A DNA stretch of 64,000 nt from Mangifera indica (GCF_011075055.1 NC_058146.1:6386001-6450000); one strand, 5' to 3'. Positions 22,930-33,923 are shown, counted from the first letter of the stretch. A program made the numbers and translations. The notes: generated from the letters alone by a model not told the origin.

Positions 22930-23230
22930 AGAGAGAGAAACGCGATTGAAGATAACAAAGTTTGTCAGAAAGTGGTAATGAAAAAAATAAAACCCTAAAA
23001 GAGGAAATACAATTTTTTAAAACTATTAGTATAAAAAATTATTAGATTTTTAAATTAAGGGGAGAAAGTATATAAAATTTTAGTTTTTTAAATTCTTTAT
23101 AAAAAGACAATTTTACCCTTAATTATAATAAAAAATTTTAATTAAATAGTTGGTATTTAAATTTTTAACATTTTACATATAGAAGTTTGACAATAAACCA
23201 AACATTGGGTGGGAAGAAGTCTTTTTGGCC
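22930..23230. mobile_element. Truncated MULE-type element, right end, present in both units
   Basis: It ends ACATTGGGTGGGAAGAAGTC then TTTTTGGCC at 23230. The inner sequence AATTTTACCCTTAATTATAA and the AAATTTTTAACATTTT motif match the local MULE-type family. The left end is missing. The same fragment ends at 37160 in unit B, so it predates the segmental duplication. The start coordinate is approximate. Confidence 0.5.
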
Positions 23231-23445
23231 TATGATATAAATAAATCAAATCAATTTTTTATGGTAATGAGAAAGTTTAGATCCATTTATTATTAATGCT
23301 GGCAATGATTCATTTTTCAAACGTTTGAAAAGATAAATATTCTTTTCTTGATTTTCATGCTTAATATGAATTAGACTCCATTTTTCACCAATAAAGCATA
23401 ATTAAATCATTATTCATACTATTATTATGTTACAATCTTTATTAA

Positions 23446-23689
23446 CATGTATTTCCCCCACATTGTTTGTTCTAAATTGGCAGGTTACTTTTACTATTAC
23501 CTTTTTTGGTAAAAATAATAATTAAATAATAAAAGTGGGATTATGCCTAATTAATTTATTATTTATGCATGTATTTCCCCCGCATTGTTTGTTCTAAATT
23601 GGCAGGTTCCTTTTATTATTACCTTTTTGATAAAAGGTTTAATTAAATAATAAAAGTGGGATTATGCCTAATTAATTAATTGGGCAAAG
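23446..23689. repeat. 122-bp tandem duplication, two copies
   Basis: Copies start at 23446 and 23568 with CATGTATTTCCCCC, then TTGTTTGTTCTAAATTGGC, ending in AAAAGTGGGATTATGCC. Unit B has the same pair at 37376 and 37530, there with about 32 extra bp in the first copy. The repeat therefore predates the segmental duplication. Confidence 0.8.
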
Positions 23690-23708
23690 AAACTTTAAGT
23701 TTTGCAAC

Positions 23709-24048
23709 TACGGTTGGATTCAAATAGAGTCTGTTTGAGTTCGAGCTCAAACTTGGCTCGAATGAGCTCGAAATGAGCCAACCCTAAGCCAGCTCGAGCC
23801 GAGTTCGAGCTTAATTTTCAAAGTTTGTAAATTAAATTTTTTGATATAAAACAACGTCGTTTTGACTAATATGTATTAAAACGACGTCGTTTTAATAACA
23901 AATACTCAAATTTGAAACGAATCGAACCGAACTCAAGTCAAGTTCGAGCTTAAGCATAACGAGCTCGACGAGCCCAAGCTCGAGCTCGAGCTATATTATT
24001 ATTAAGTCGAGTCAAGCTCAAGCTTGATTCAGCTCGAATCCAGCCCTA
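23709..24048. mobile_element. 340-bp hAT-like non-autonomous insertion, only in unit A
   Basis: Unit B has an uninterrupted site (TTCTGCAAGCTC near 37663). In unit A the site is split, leaving flanks TTTGCAAC (23701-23708) and TCTACAAG (24049-24056), which are diverged copies of the 8-bp site TCTGCAAG. Ends are TACGGTTGGATTC and GAATCCAGCCCTA, a 13-bp inverted repeat with two mismatches. The interior is dominated by GAGCTCGA and TCGAGCT motifs and holds a nested palindromic pair AACGTCGTTTTG and AAAACGACGTCGTT. An 8-bp duplication and short inverted repeats suggest a hAT-type non-autonomous element. Confidence 0.8.
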
Positions 24049-25456
24049 TCTACAAGCTCTAATTAAAATAGATATATTAATTATTTAATCTCGGCCTAAA
24101 TGAAAATTCCACGGGCAATTGACTTAGCCTATTGTCTGGTTTATATAAATGAACATTCTCTTCAAGAATTTAGTTTTTTTTTAATGGATTTTCTAGTGAT
24201 TGATACATAAAATTTGAAAGGCTATTTGTTAATTTGTGGGTTGATTTGAAAAAAATTAAAATTTGTAGTTATATCAATTACAATTACATCAAAATTGCTT
24301 CAATATAACATGATTTCGATAGAATTACATTATTTCACGATTTTGATGAGGTTACACTCATTTGATGTGATTCCAGTAGTTGTTGGTGACTAATTTAAGT
24401 TTTAATTTTTTTAATAAAACAAAATGAAAAATATAATCAATAAAGTTTGATGGTAAAATAACATCCAATCACATTATGACATATCATCTATATATTCAAA
24501 TTATATATCAAAAGTGTGTATATATAATATTGTAAATTATATATCAAGTAAGTCCAACTATAACGCCCACAACCAATTTCTTGGAACATTTCTATACTTA
24601 ATAAACTGAATGGATCCATTCTTTACAAATATATAAAATCATTTTCATATTCATTGAAATTACCTTAAACTTTCGTTTCTCATATTTTTATATATAAATA
24701 AACTGAATGGGATTATTTATTTGCAAGTAAGAGTTGAACATTTTAATATATAGAAATATGAATTTGAAATCAGACTGGAAGTAGTAAACAAAAAAGTCAT
24801 TAAAAAATTGAATAATAGAATGCGAATTAATCAAACTATAGCTACTAACTACTAAGCATTAACTGAAACCAATTCAAAGTAAACTGACCAAGATTTAAGG
24901 AATTCAAATTATACAAATTTAATATTTCAGTGTTAACGTTATGACGTGGTTAGTAAGGATGGCAAATGAGAGGGTGCGGAGGGGATTTTAATTCTATACG
25001 CACCCGATTCGCACCGTTATTCGTATTTATCATGCTCCTTACCTATACTATTTATTTTTTACTATCTTTATTTGAAACCTTAAACAAAAATTTATTAATT
25101 TTCAAGTATATTTTTACTCCTAAAAATATAAATTAGTGAGAGTTTGAATAAGAAATTATCAAATTCGATAAAAAAATTTATACGGTTGAATATGACGTAA
25201 ATCGCTAAGAGTAACGTAATAAATTGAGAGAGGATATTTTTATAATTAAAACTAAATTTGCCGATAAAGGTAAAATTGTTATATATTTGTCTATAAAGGT
25301 TTAGACAAAATTTTTTTTATCGATTTTAATTAATATCCTTATAAAAATAATTTAATTAATTATTTCTGAATAAATTTATTCAGTAAAACATATACAGTGT
25401 GTACTATAAAAAAACTTTATAATATATAGCTTCTATGATTATTCTATTTTTAAATT

Positions 25457-26063
25457 GGCCAAAGACTTATTCTCACTCAGAAATTATTATTTTTCCAAAT
25501 TTTTACCTTTTAATTTTAAAAAATCATTTTATCCATTATGAATTATTAAAATTAATCGAATTAGTTAGATTTAAAATTTTACATCATTCCCTCTCTCTCT
25601 TCCTCCTAAATTCTAAAAAATAATTTTTCTAGATTAAATTTTAAAAAATCGCATTTCCCCTAGAGTTTATATTTTAATATCTGACCACTTTCTTCTGTCA
25701 TTTTTTTTCTAGAGGAGTATCACACACTGTCAGACAGAGAAGAGATGTTGAGGACATCATTGGAGAAAGAGGAATTATCAGGAGGGAGAGACCACAAGAG
25801 GAAGTGATCAGATATTAAAGTTAAACCTAAGGGAAAAAATATAATTTTTTAAAATTTAATTTAAGAAAAAATTGTTAGTTTTAAAATTTATGAAAAATAA
25901 AATAAAATTTTAATTTATTTTTAAGATTATAGATAAAATAGCAACTTTATTATTAAAATTAATAAAGTTATTATCCTATAGATAGGTAAATTTTTTTTTA
26001 TAAATTAAAGGATGAAAATAAAAAAAAAACAATAATTTTTAAGTTGAAATAAATCGTTTAGCC
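25457..26063. mobile_element. Non-autonomous MULE-type element (copy in A1)
   Basis: The left end is GGCCAAAGACTTATTCTCAC and the right end, inverted, is GGCTAAACGATTTATTTCAAC. Flanks TTTTAAATT and TTTTAACGT agree at 7 of 9 positions. The inner part contains AGAGGAGTATCACACACTGT and GAGAAGAGATGTTGAGGAC. Copies at the same place exist in A2 (27808-28416) and unit B (39042-39648), so the insertion predates both duplications. Confidence 0.7.
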
Positions 26064-26454
26064 TTTTAACGTCTGTTACCGTACAATTGATTCATCAATT
26101 GTCATGAGCAAATTAAATTTTGGTGACATGCATTTTTCCAAATCTTTTAAATATCTTCCAATCATTTTAAGTATGATCAAAAGTTAAAAAAAAAAAAACC
26201 TTAAAAATATTTTTTAAAAAATAGATAATTGTAGATACTAAGTTGTGTCTATAAATCATGAGATATTAATTAAAATAGATAGTCGCTTTCTCACCTAAAC
26301 CTTTTTCGACAATAAATTTGACGTTTTATCTTTTTAAGCAAATTGTTTTTTTCATTTCAAAAATACCCCCCGTTTAATTTCTCAACCTTACCGTAACTTT
26401 ATAATATAATATATATAATATAATATAATATATATATATATATTATTAATATAA

Positions 26455-27095
26455 TATATATTTTTTATATTTTATGCACCTGCACCCATTCCCACACCCC
26501 TTCACGCACTCACACTCCTTCCCGCACCCTTTCAGTAATTGTCGAAAGAGTGTGACAATTGCTGAAATGGTGCGACAAGCATAGTGGGTACGTGGAAGGG
26601 TGCGACAATTGCTGAAAGGGTACGTGAAAGGGTACAACAATTTCTAAAAGGGTGCGGGAAGGGCTGCGAGTCTATAAAAGGGTGCGGGTGTGTGAAGAGG
26701 TGCGAAAATGGGTGCAGGTGCATGAAATATAATATATATATATATATATATATAATATACACATTTACTGCACCCCTTTATATATAAAGGGGTGCGTGGA
26801 GGGGTGCAATTTCCCGCACCCTTTACACATTTCCCACACCCTTTCACGCACCCGTACCCTTTAGTCAATTTCCGCACCCTTCACATTTTCACGCACTCGT
26901 TTGTATTTTTACGTATCCTTTCACATTTTTTCGCACCCGTTTGTATTTTTACGCACTTGTTTTGTATTTTCATGCACTCGTTTGTATTTTCACGCATCCT
27001 TTTACATTTTCACGCACCCATTTATATTTTCATACACTCGTTTGTATTTTTATTCCCTTCCCGCACCCCTTAACACTTTCCTGCACCCCTTTTGA
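26455..27095. repeat. GC-rich minisatellite and hairpin block, only in unit A
   Basis: A block of degenerate CGCACCC and GGGTGCG units. A local hairpin pairs 26523-26543 with 26554-26574 at 19 of 21 positions. On a larger scale about 26470-26560 pairs with the inverse of about 26630-26730 (both contain GCACCTGCACCCAT). A perfect 26-bp palindrome lies at 26770-26795. From 26885 to about 27050 a 20-bp unit (GCACTCGTTTGTATTTTCAC type) repeats about eight times. The block is framed by AT-only tracts (26400-26460 and 26733-26760). The several overlapping frames here are produced by the repeats. Unit B has no counterpart. Confidence 0.75.
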
Positions 27096-27807
27096 GAAAA
27101 CGCATCGTTTTGAGACTGGAAGTGGTAAACAAAAAAGTCGTTAAAAATTTGAATAATAGAATGTGAATTAATCAAACTATAGCTACTAACTACTAACCAT
27201 TAACTGAAACCAATTCAAAGTAAACTGACCAAGACTTAAGGAATTTAAATTATACAAATTTAATATTTCAGGGTTAATGTTATGACATGGTTAGTAAGGT
27301 TGGCAACGAGAAGGGTGCGGAGGGGATTTAAATTTTATACGCACCCTATTTGCGCTGTTATTCGTATTTATCATGCTCCTCACTTATATTATTTTTTTGT
27401 TATTATCTTTATTTAAAACCTTAAACAAAAATTCATTAATTTTTAAGTATATTTTTAATCCTAAAAACATTAATTAGTGAGAGTTTGAATAAGAAATTAT
27501 CAAATTCGATAAAAAAATTTATACGATCGAATGTGACATAAATCGCTAAGAGTGACATAATAAGTCGAGAGAGGGTATTTTTGGAATTAAAACTAAATTT
27601 ACCGATAAAGATAAAATCACTGTATGTTTGTCTAAAAAAGTTTAGACAAAAAATTTTTTGTCAATTTTAATTCATATCCTTATAAAAATAATATAATTAA
27701 TTATTTCTGAATAAATTTATTCAGTAAAACATATATATTCATATACAATGTGTACTATAAAAAAACTTTATAATATATAGCTTCTATGATTATTCTATTT
27801 TTAAATT

Positions 27808-28416
27808 GGCCAAAGACTTATTCTCACTCAGAAATTATTATTTTTCCAAATTTTTATCTTTTAATTTAAAAAAATCATTTTATCCATTATGAATAATTAA
27901 AATTAACCGAATTCGTTAGTTTAAAAATTTTACATCATTCCCTCTCTCTCTTCCTCTTAAATCCTAAAAAATAGTAATTTTTTCTAGATTAAATTTTAAA
28001 AAATTATATTCTCTCTAGAGTTTATATTTTAATATCCGACCACTTTCTCCTGTCATTTTTTTTCTAGAGGAGTGTCACACACTATCAAAGAGAGAAAAGA
28101 TGTTGAGAACATTGTTGGAGGAAGAAGAATTGTCAGGAGGGAGAGACCCCCAAAGGGAGTGGTAAGATATTTAAGTTAAACCTTAAGGGACAAAATACAA
28201 TTTTTTAAAATTTAATATAGAGAAAAATTGTTAATTTTAAAATTTAAAGAAAAAATAAAATTTTAATTTATTTTTAATATTATAGATAAATAGTAATTTT
28301 ATTCTTAAAATTAATAGAGTTATTATCTTATAAATAGGTAAATTTCTTTTTTCAAAATTAAAGAATGAAAATTAAAAAAAACAATAACTTTTTAAGTTGA
28401 AATAAATCTTTTAACC
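27808..28416. mobile_element. Non-autonomous MULE-type element (copy in A2)
   Basis: The same element as 25457-26063, carried along by the internal duplication. It starts GGCCAAAGACTTATTCTCAC and ends AAATCTTTTAACC. Confidence 0.7.
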
Positions 28417-28612
28417 TTTTAAAGTCTGTTACCGTACAATTGCTTCATCAGCTGTCATAAGCAAATTAAATTTTGGTGACATGCATTTTTCCAAATCTTT
28501 TAAATATCTTCCAGTCATTTTAAGTATGATCAAAAGTTAAAAAAAAAAAACCTTAAAAATATTTTTTAAAAAATAGATAATTGTAGATACTAAATTGTGT
28601 CTATAAATCATG

Positions 28613-29467
28613 GACATCGATCACGGGGAAGCACCAGTCATAGTGTACCTAAAGTTTCAATCACATTATGCACGTTTATTTTGAGGGATTTTCATAGCCA
28701 AACGTGTTCAATTAGATTCCAATGAGCTCAATAAGTCGAATCGAATTTGAGTTAAGTTTGAATTTGACTTTCATGAGTTCGAACTCGAACTCGAATTTGA
28801 TTCAACTCGAATTTAGCCTCACTCTCGTGACAAAGAATGACTCTTCATTGTCCAATGAAGGACGACAAACGTTATCTAGCGAAAGAGGATGTCTAGTCGT
28901 CTAACAAAGTTTGAGGTGAAGTTGCTGGTGGTCGTCTATGGTTAACGAGGTAAAAAAAAAAAACCTAGGATTTGGAGGGTAAAATCATTTTTCAAAATTG
29001 AAGTTTGGGTCAAGAGACAATGTCTCTTCGTCGACGGTCTCTTCATCTCTGTTAATGAAGTGTCTCTTTATCGACGGAGACAAATACACTATGTCGAAGA
29101 TGATTCTGACTCTCCCATCACATTTCCAGTGGTTGTTGTCGTCAATGATAGTCGTCGATGAGGAAAGAAAGAAAACCTGGGGATTTGATAATGAAATGGT
29201 TATTTTCAAAACTTAGAAACTTTGAGAGAGAAATTGTGAGATTTTTAAACTCAGGTAAGTAAAATGTAATAAAATTTTAATTTTTTTAGTAAATAACGGT
29301 TTTACCTCTAATCATAACTAAAATTTTTAACAGAAATTTTATCATAAGTAAGTATTTGGATTTTTGAAATCTCGTAGGTGTATATTTATCTTTACATTAA
29401 AACTCGGGTGGAAAATAATCCTTTGGCCAGCAAAGAAATCTTATGAATAATCAATCTTTCCATCCTT
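28613..29467. other. Non-coding DNA with GAGCTCGA-type and MULE-type fragments
   Basis: 28700-28830 has alternating AACTCGAATTTG and GAGTTCGAACTCG motifs like the hAT-like element at 23709. A MULE-type right end (CTCGGGTGGAAAATAATCC, then TTTGGCC) ends at 29427, with short ACGAAGAG/CTCTTCGT type motifs inside (29010-29170). All of this is shared with unit B (39832-40645). Confidence 0.5.
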
Positions 29468-29700
29468 TTAACGAATTCTTGCTATAAGCTTTGATCTCTC
29501 CTCCACCTTTGCAAGATTCTCCTTAGCTTTTGCAAGTTCAACAATGGATACACTTAACTGACTGTTGATGGCTTTCTCGGATTTTTGCTTGGCAACAACC
29601 TCTCCGTTCTCCTTGACAGCAAGCTTGGCAGCTCTACATCAGCTTCCGTAAGAGCAGAATTCTTGATTAGTTCCTTCTCCATCTTCTCAGCATCACTAAT
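29468..29700 (-). pseudogene. Fragment of a coiled-coil protein gene, frameshifted (copy A)
   Basis: On the minus strand the sequence reads SDAEKMEKELIKNSALTEAD, then after a frameshift (about 29630-29645) AAKLAVKENGEVVAKQKSEK, then AINSQLSVSIVELAKAKENL, AKVEERSKLIARIR and a stop at 29468-29470. The heptad-like Leu/Ala/Lys/Glu pattern is typical of a coiled coil, probably a C-terminal exon. A possible acceptor (AATAG) precedes it. I do not recognise the parent family. The same fragment with the same break is in unit B (40685-40917), so it was already broken before the segmental duplication. Confidence 0.55.
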
Positions 29701-29739
29701 CTATTATGGTATTTTAAATCCTTCAGCCAATGAAAAAAA

Positions 29740-30485
29740 GGGAAAAGGATAATTTCTCATCTAAGTTTTAGTCCAAATTCAAAATCACATCCAAAATAGA
29801 TGAAAAATCCAAACATCCATCTATAGGCTAACTGTCATCCAAATTTTCCGTTAGAAGTAGGGATAAAATTGTTATTTTACCTATAAACGCTAAAACCTAA
29901 AAAAATTATATTATTTTCTCTCCTTAGTTTAGAAAACTGACATTTACCTCCCTATGATTAAACTTTAAAAAATTCACTTTTTTCACTTTTTAGGTTTCAT
30001 CTTAGATGGCTTATAGAATCGACCAATGATCGAGACAAAACAGAGGTCTTTTTTGACAAAGGACAACCCCTTGTGGTCCAGATTTAGATGACAAAGCGTC
30101 ATCTAAATTTGGATAACAAAACGTTATCTAGATCAGAAAGATTCGATAAAGGATAACTCTTCGTAGTCAGATTTGAAACATGGGTGGAAAATGTTGGTCG
30201 TTGGTCATAATGATGGTGGCTAGAGAAAGAAATAAACCATAAGGGTGAAATCTAAATTTTTCAAACTTTAAAAATGGTTGAAGTGTTAGTTTTTAAAACC
30301 TGTGGGAGAAAATAATATAAATTTTAAAGTTTTAAGATTCACAGATAAAATAACGATTTTATCTTTATCTTTAACTAAAAATTTGGACGACAGTTAATCC
30401 ATAAGAGAGCGTTTAGATTTTTCATCTGCCCTATATATGATTTTGAGATTAAACTAAAATTTTGATGAAAAATTACCCTTTTCCC
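29740..30485. mobile_element. Non-autonomous MULE-type element (unit A copy)
   Basis: The left end is GGGAAAAGGATAATTTCTCA and the right end, inverted, is GGGAAAAGGGTAATTTTTCA. The inverted repeats extend about 110 bp and include CCAAATTCAAAATCACAT and GATGAAAAATCCAAAC. Flanks ATGAAAAAA and ATTAAAAAA differ at one position if the boundary is set one base out. The centre holds paired ATTTAGATGAC and TCATCTAAAT motifs. Present in unit B at 40957-41701. Confidence 0.75.
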
Positions 30486-32128
30486 ATTAAAAAAATCTAT
30501 CGAACTCTTCGAACTCTTTTATATCTAGACCTTAATTTTAGTTTCGATTTCAATTCTTTACAAAATAGATCCGGTTGTTTCTAAAAATTTAGAGTCCAAG
30601 GTAGGTCAATTCAAGGTAAAAAGCGAAATTAAAATTCAGGTACCTAGAGGCTTGTCTTTGAGGGAGGTTCCAAGAAGATGCCTAAGCCTTAATTTACTGT
30701 TGTGGGCCTCAGAGTGGTTTCACAACTGGGTTTTTTCGCAGTTCAAATTCGTACGATGAACTTTCACTTTAAATAATCACGACTAGACCTAGTAAATTGG
30801 TACGCCGACCAAAAACAACCCTTACGTCCATTCCCACTCACTCTTTCACCTTTACGTCCATTCAAGGGAGACTCTTGACTCTCGTACACTCAAGCTAGGA
30901 CACCAATGAAAAATATTGTTAAAAAATATAAAATAAAGGTGAAGTTATTGATCCCCTTGTAGTCAAATTAGGTTAAAAAAAAAAAAAAAAAAGACTCTTT
31001 TCAATTAGTAGGTAATAGATACTACAATGTTTAATTTTTTAAATAAAATTAAAAAATAATTAAATGTATCTTAACATTTAAAACTGGTCTAAAAAAAAAA
31101 CACGTAACAATAAAATAATAAAATTATTTGAGAAAGTCCAAAAGTTCGAGGTTTCATTAATAAATATAAATAATTTTTTCCTTACTAAAATATTTAAGTA
31201 GGTATTAGCTAGCCTCTTAGTTCTTGAAATTTTATGAGCAGCAAATAATGAAGGCGAAATGGGCAATAAAATATTCCATATTTGGGCTTTGTTACATGAA
31301 GAAAACTTAAAATACAAAGCCATGGTTGGTATTAATATTAATAATTGTTTTTTCCTTTAATGAATAGTGAAATAATATCTTAATATTATTTTTGCAATAA
31401 TTTTGATTATATTTTTCTTAGTATATATATATATATATAAAATTGGTGAAGTTATATCTTAACATTATTTTATAACTTTGATTACATTTATACATATATA
31501 TGTCTTTAAAATATAAAGTCATGGTTGAAATTAATATTAGTAAATGTTATTTTCTTTGACGATTAGTGCAGTTTTTATCTTAACATTATTTTTTACGATA
31601 ATTTTGATTATATTTATACATAGATGTCTTTAAACGCAAAGGCATAGTTGGTATTCATACTAAATGTTATTTTTCCTCAAGAAACATAAATTAATAAAAT
31701 GAAAACATATTAGATTTGTGAGATCGATTATTAGACTAGAATTTTGTTTTATTTAGTATAATTAGTTCTGTAAAAAGAAAAAACGATTTAGCTCAAGTGA
31801 GATTCTTCCTCATAAAAAAAAAAAAAGACTAGACACTAGTGAATTTGTTTTTTTAAGAGAGATAACAAATTAAGGCTCCCATTTAATTTACAATAAAATT
31901 ATACATATAAATAGTATATATAACTTTATATACAAATTATAATTAAATATTATTTTATTTCTAATGTAAAATTATTTAATCATACGATAAAATATTATTA
32001 TTTATATATAAAGTTTCGATTTAATTCTCATTTAATTACAGACCATTCAAAAGCAGGTTAAAATGCAAAATTTTGCACCCACCATAAATATATAATTTTT
32101 TTTATCATATTGTAAATAAAACTTAACA
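30486..32128. other. Non-coding right end of unit A
   Basis: Gene-free. It includes the intact target site of the MULE (CACTTTAAATAATCACGAC near 30764-30782), which in unit B is split by the 7.4-kb insertion. About 31330-31680 shows three diverged repeats of a segment containing CATGGTTGGTATTAATATTA and TATCTTAACATTATTTT. It ends in AAACTTAACAT at the junction with unit B. Confidence 0.6.
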
Positions 32129-32569
32129 TGAGAATAAGTCTTTCGATATTAAGACATTATTGTAAGACATTAATAATTCGTATGACATGGTTAATTAAAT
32201 ATGAGATGATCTTTATTTAAATCTGGTTTCACTCCCATCGATTCCAAAGTAAATTATTAAAAGTCAAAGTCTTTACGAATTGCCAATTTATGCACATAAT
32301 TTACTCACTCCCCATATATATTCAGTAATTTTATTCCTTGATTTCACGGCTTTTATACTTAAAAGATCATCAAATCCAAATTAAAATTTAAAAAAAAAAT
32401 CGCATACGCCATGAAACATTTAGTGGACACAGCTTTTGATTCATCTATCATCTGTTTACTATTGTATAATTAACAACTTATACACAAAAAATGGTAAAAA
32501 AAAATTAGAGAAAAAGTGAGTCAAATTGATGATTTTTTTTCCCTTTCCCTATCGATCTCTCTGAATAAA

Positions 32570-33817
32570 TCAAGCTACTGGATTTGAACCAATAAAACTA
32601 TTTGGTATGCATGGAGAATTCTTCCACGCCCGGGCGTGCATTTTCAGTATTTCTCTAGCTTTATCTTTTGTCTTGCTACTGCAATCAACCTGAAGCACCA
32701 AACACAATTTCGCTACAACGCCTAGCTGCAACATCTCTTGAAGAACACTGGTGGTTGCGGAGAACTTTGAAATCGAAAGCAAAATCCGGATGGCCCTTTC
32801 GCTTGCCACTTGCGAAACCCTAAGTATCTTCTTGGATACTATTGCCATTCCTGCCCCGTGCTTCAATAGCTCGGCTCTTCCTTCAGCACATTGGCAAAGA
32901 AAATCAATCGTCATTAGAATGAGCTCGCAATCCCTTCTCTCGCACTTCTCCAAGAGAAGATCGATAAGGATCGAAACGGCGCCGGCTTCGACTGCTTTCA
33001 CTCGGTTTCTTCCCCATGGAAGAAGATTTATGAGTGATTGCAGTGCTGCTTTTGAGGCTTGTCGAGAGATTTGGTCCCGTAAAATCTTGATTATTTCGAT
33101 GAAGAACTGGGGGCTTAAGTTGGTGAGTTTGATTGGATCCGCCACTTCGAGCATTGATTTTAATAATAATACTGCATAAGCTTTAGACTCGAAGGTTCCA
33201 CGTTGCATGATTTGTGTCAACAACTCAATAAACTCTCCATTTTTGTTCATGAGATTCTTCAATCCGACGTCGGATAATTGAAGATTGCACAAAATGCTCA
33301 AAGCTTCTTCACTCAGGCCGGTGAAGTCGAACCCATCTTCGTTTGATTCTTCAAACGATACAAAACAAAACTTGTTCATGACAATCGACGCCAAGAACTC
33401 GACAGCGCCGGCAGCCTCTAAGCAGCGTTTGTTTGTATCATTTTCCGATGCTATTGATCTCAGCCCCTTCAGGCACTTAAGCTGCAACTGTGGCGACGAT
33501 TTTGCATCTCTTATGAGCTTTGAAATCTGAGCCTTGCTGACCGGCGGCTTCGGCGTTGGAATTCTCTCAATACCGTAGGAAGCGTTGAGAGTACACCAGG
33601 ATTGAATCAGCCGGCGAACAGCGTGATTCGGCGTCAAATCATAGTCAGTCGGCAACACTTGTTTTGTCACCGGACAAGTGTTGTTTTTCTCTGAAAATAA
33701 CCATTTCTCGATGCTTTGACGATCATATGTAATTCCGGTCGACACCGTCACCGGATCTTTCATAATCTCCAGCGAGATTGGGCAGAGAAAATACTGCGGA
33801 ACATCAATTTCCTCCAT
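32570..33817 (-). CDS. Plant U-box ARM E3 ubiquitin ligase, PUB22/23/24 type (copy B)
   Basis: Single-exon gene of 415 residues, a near-identical partner of copy A. The start is at 33815-33817, and the U-box (5-80) and armadillo repeats (about 95-400) are intact. By eye the coding sequences differ at about 8 of 1248 bases: four replacement changes (residues 169, 199, 357, 380) and four silent ones. The 300-400 bp flanks differ by about 2 percent and more distant non-coding DNA by more, so the coding region is better conserved than its surroundings. That points to purifying selection or gene conversion and argues that both copies work. Ligases of this family ubiquitinate immune and stress-signalling components; the substrate here is unknown. 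Confidence 0.95.
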   Translation of the reverse strand: MEEIDVPQYFLCPISLEIMKDPVTVSTGITYDRQSIEKWLFSEKNNTCPVTKQVLPTDYDLTPNHAVRRLIQSWCTLNASYGIERIPTPKPPVSKAQISKLIRDAKSSPQLQLKCLKGLRSIASENDTNKRCLEAAGAVEFLASIVMNKFCFVSFEESNEDGFDFTGLSEEALSILCNLQLSDVGLKNLMNKNGEFIELLTQIMQRGTFESKAYAVLLLKSMLEVADPIKLTNLSPQFFIEIIKILRDQISRQASKAALQSLINLLPWGRNRVKAVEAGAVSILIDLLLEKCERRDCELILMTIDFLCQCAEGRAELLKHGAGMAIVSKKILRVSQVASERAIRILLSISKFSATTSVLQEMLQLGVVAKLCLVLQVDCSSKTKDKAREILKMHARAWKNSPCIPNSFIGSNPVA

Positions 33818-33923
33818 GAAAATTAGAACTTGAAGTTGTTTGAATTTCTTAGAGTATCAGATTGAAAGTATGTAAGAGAATTTAAGTTTCTGAATTGGTT
33901 ATGGCAAAGAGACGATTTGGCTT

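Larger units (their letters stand above)
24773..28612. repeat. Internal direct duplication in unit A (about 1.5-kb segment, copies A1 and A2)
   Basis: Copy A1 (24773-26260) and copy A2 (27114-28612) both start GACTGGAAGT and GTAAACAAAAAAGTC, and both end GTCTATAAATCATG. Between them lies the minisatellite block. Unit B has one copy (38476-39830). A2 and B share details that A1 lacks (for example CACACTATCAAAGAGA, and an extra TATTCATA), so A2 is the closer relative of the B copy. Confidence 0.8.
18245..32128. repeat. Tandem segmental duplication, unit A (about 13.9 kb)
   Basis: Unit A starts TGAGAATAAGTCTT at 18245; the same sequence starts unit B at 32129. Collinear similarity runs through the U-box gene, its promoter and long non-coding flanks to the end of each unit, with identical minus orientation of the gene. 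The boundaries share the short sequence CTTAAAT or CTTAACAT, as expected from unequal crossing-over at microhomology. Unit-A-specific events are a 340-bp hAT-like insertion (23709-24048), an extra copy of a roughly 1.5-kb segment (24773-26260) and a minisatellite block (26455-27095). Confidence 0.9.

Noticed and set aside
26446..27144. Several overlapping frames on both strands
   Set aside because: All arise from the CGCACCC/GGGTGCG minisatellite and vary by repeat register; not genes.
28985..29216. 72-74-codon frames on both strands, repeated at 40215-40433
   Set aside because: They lie in the self-complementary core of a MULE-type fragment; the two strands mirror each other, as expected from inverted motifs.
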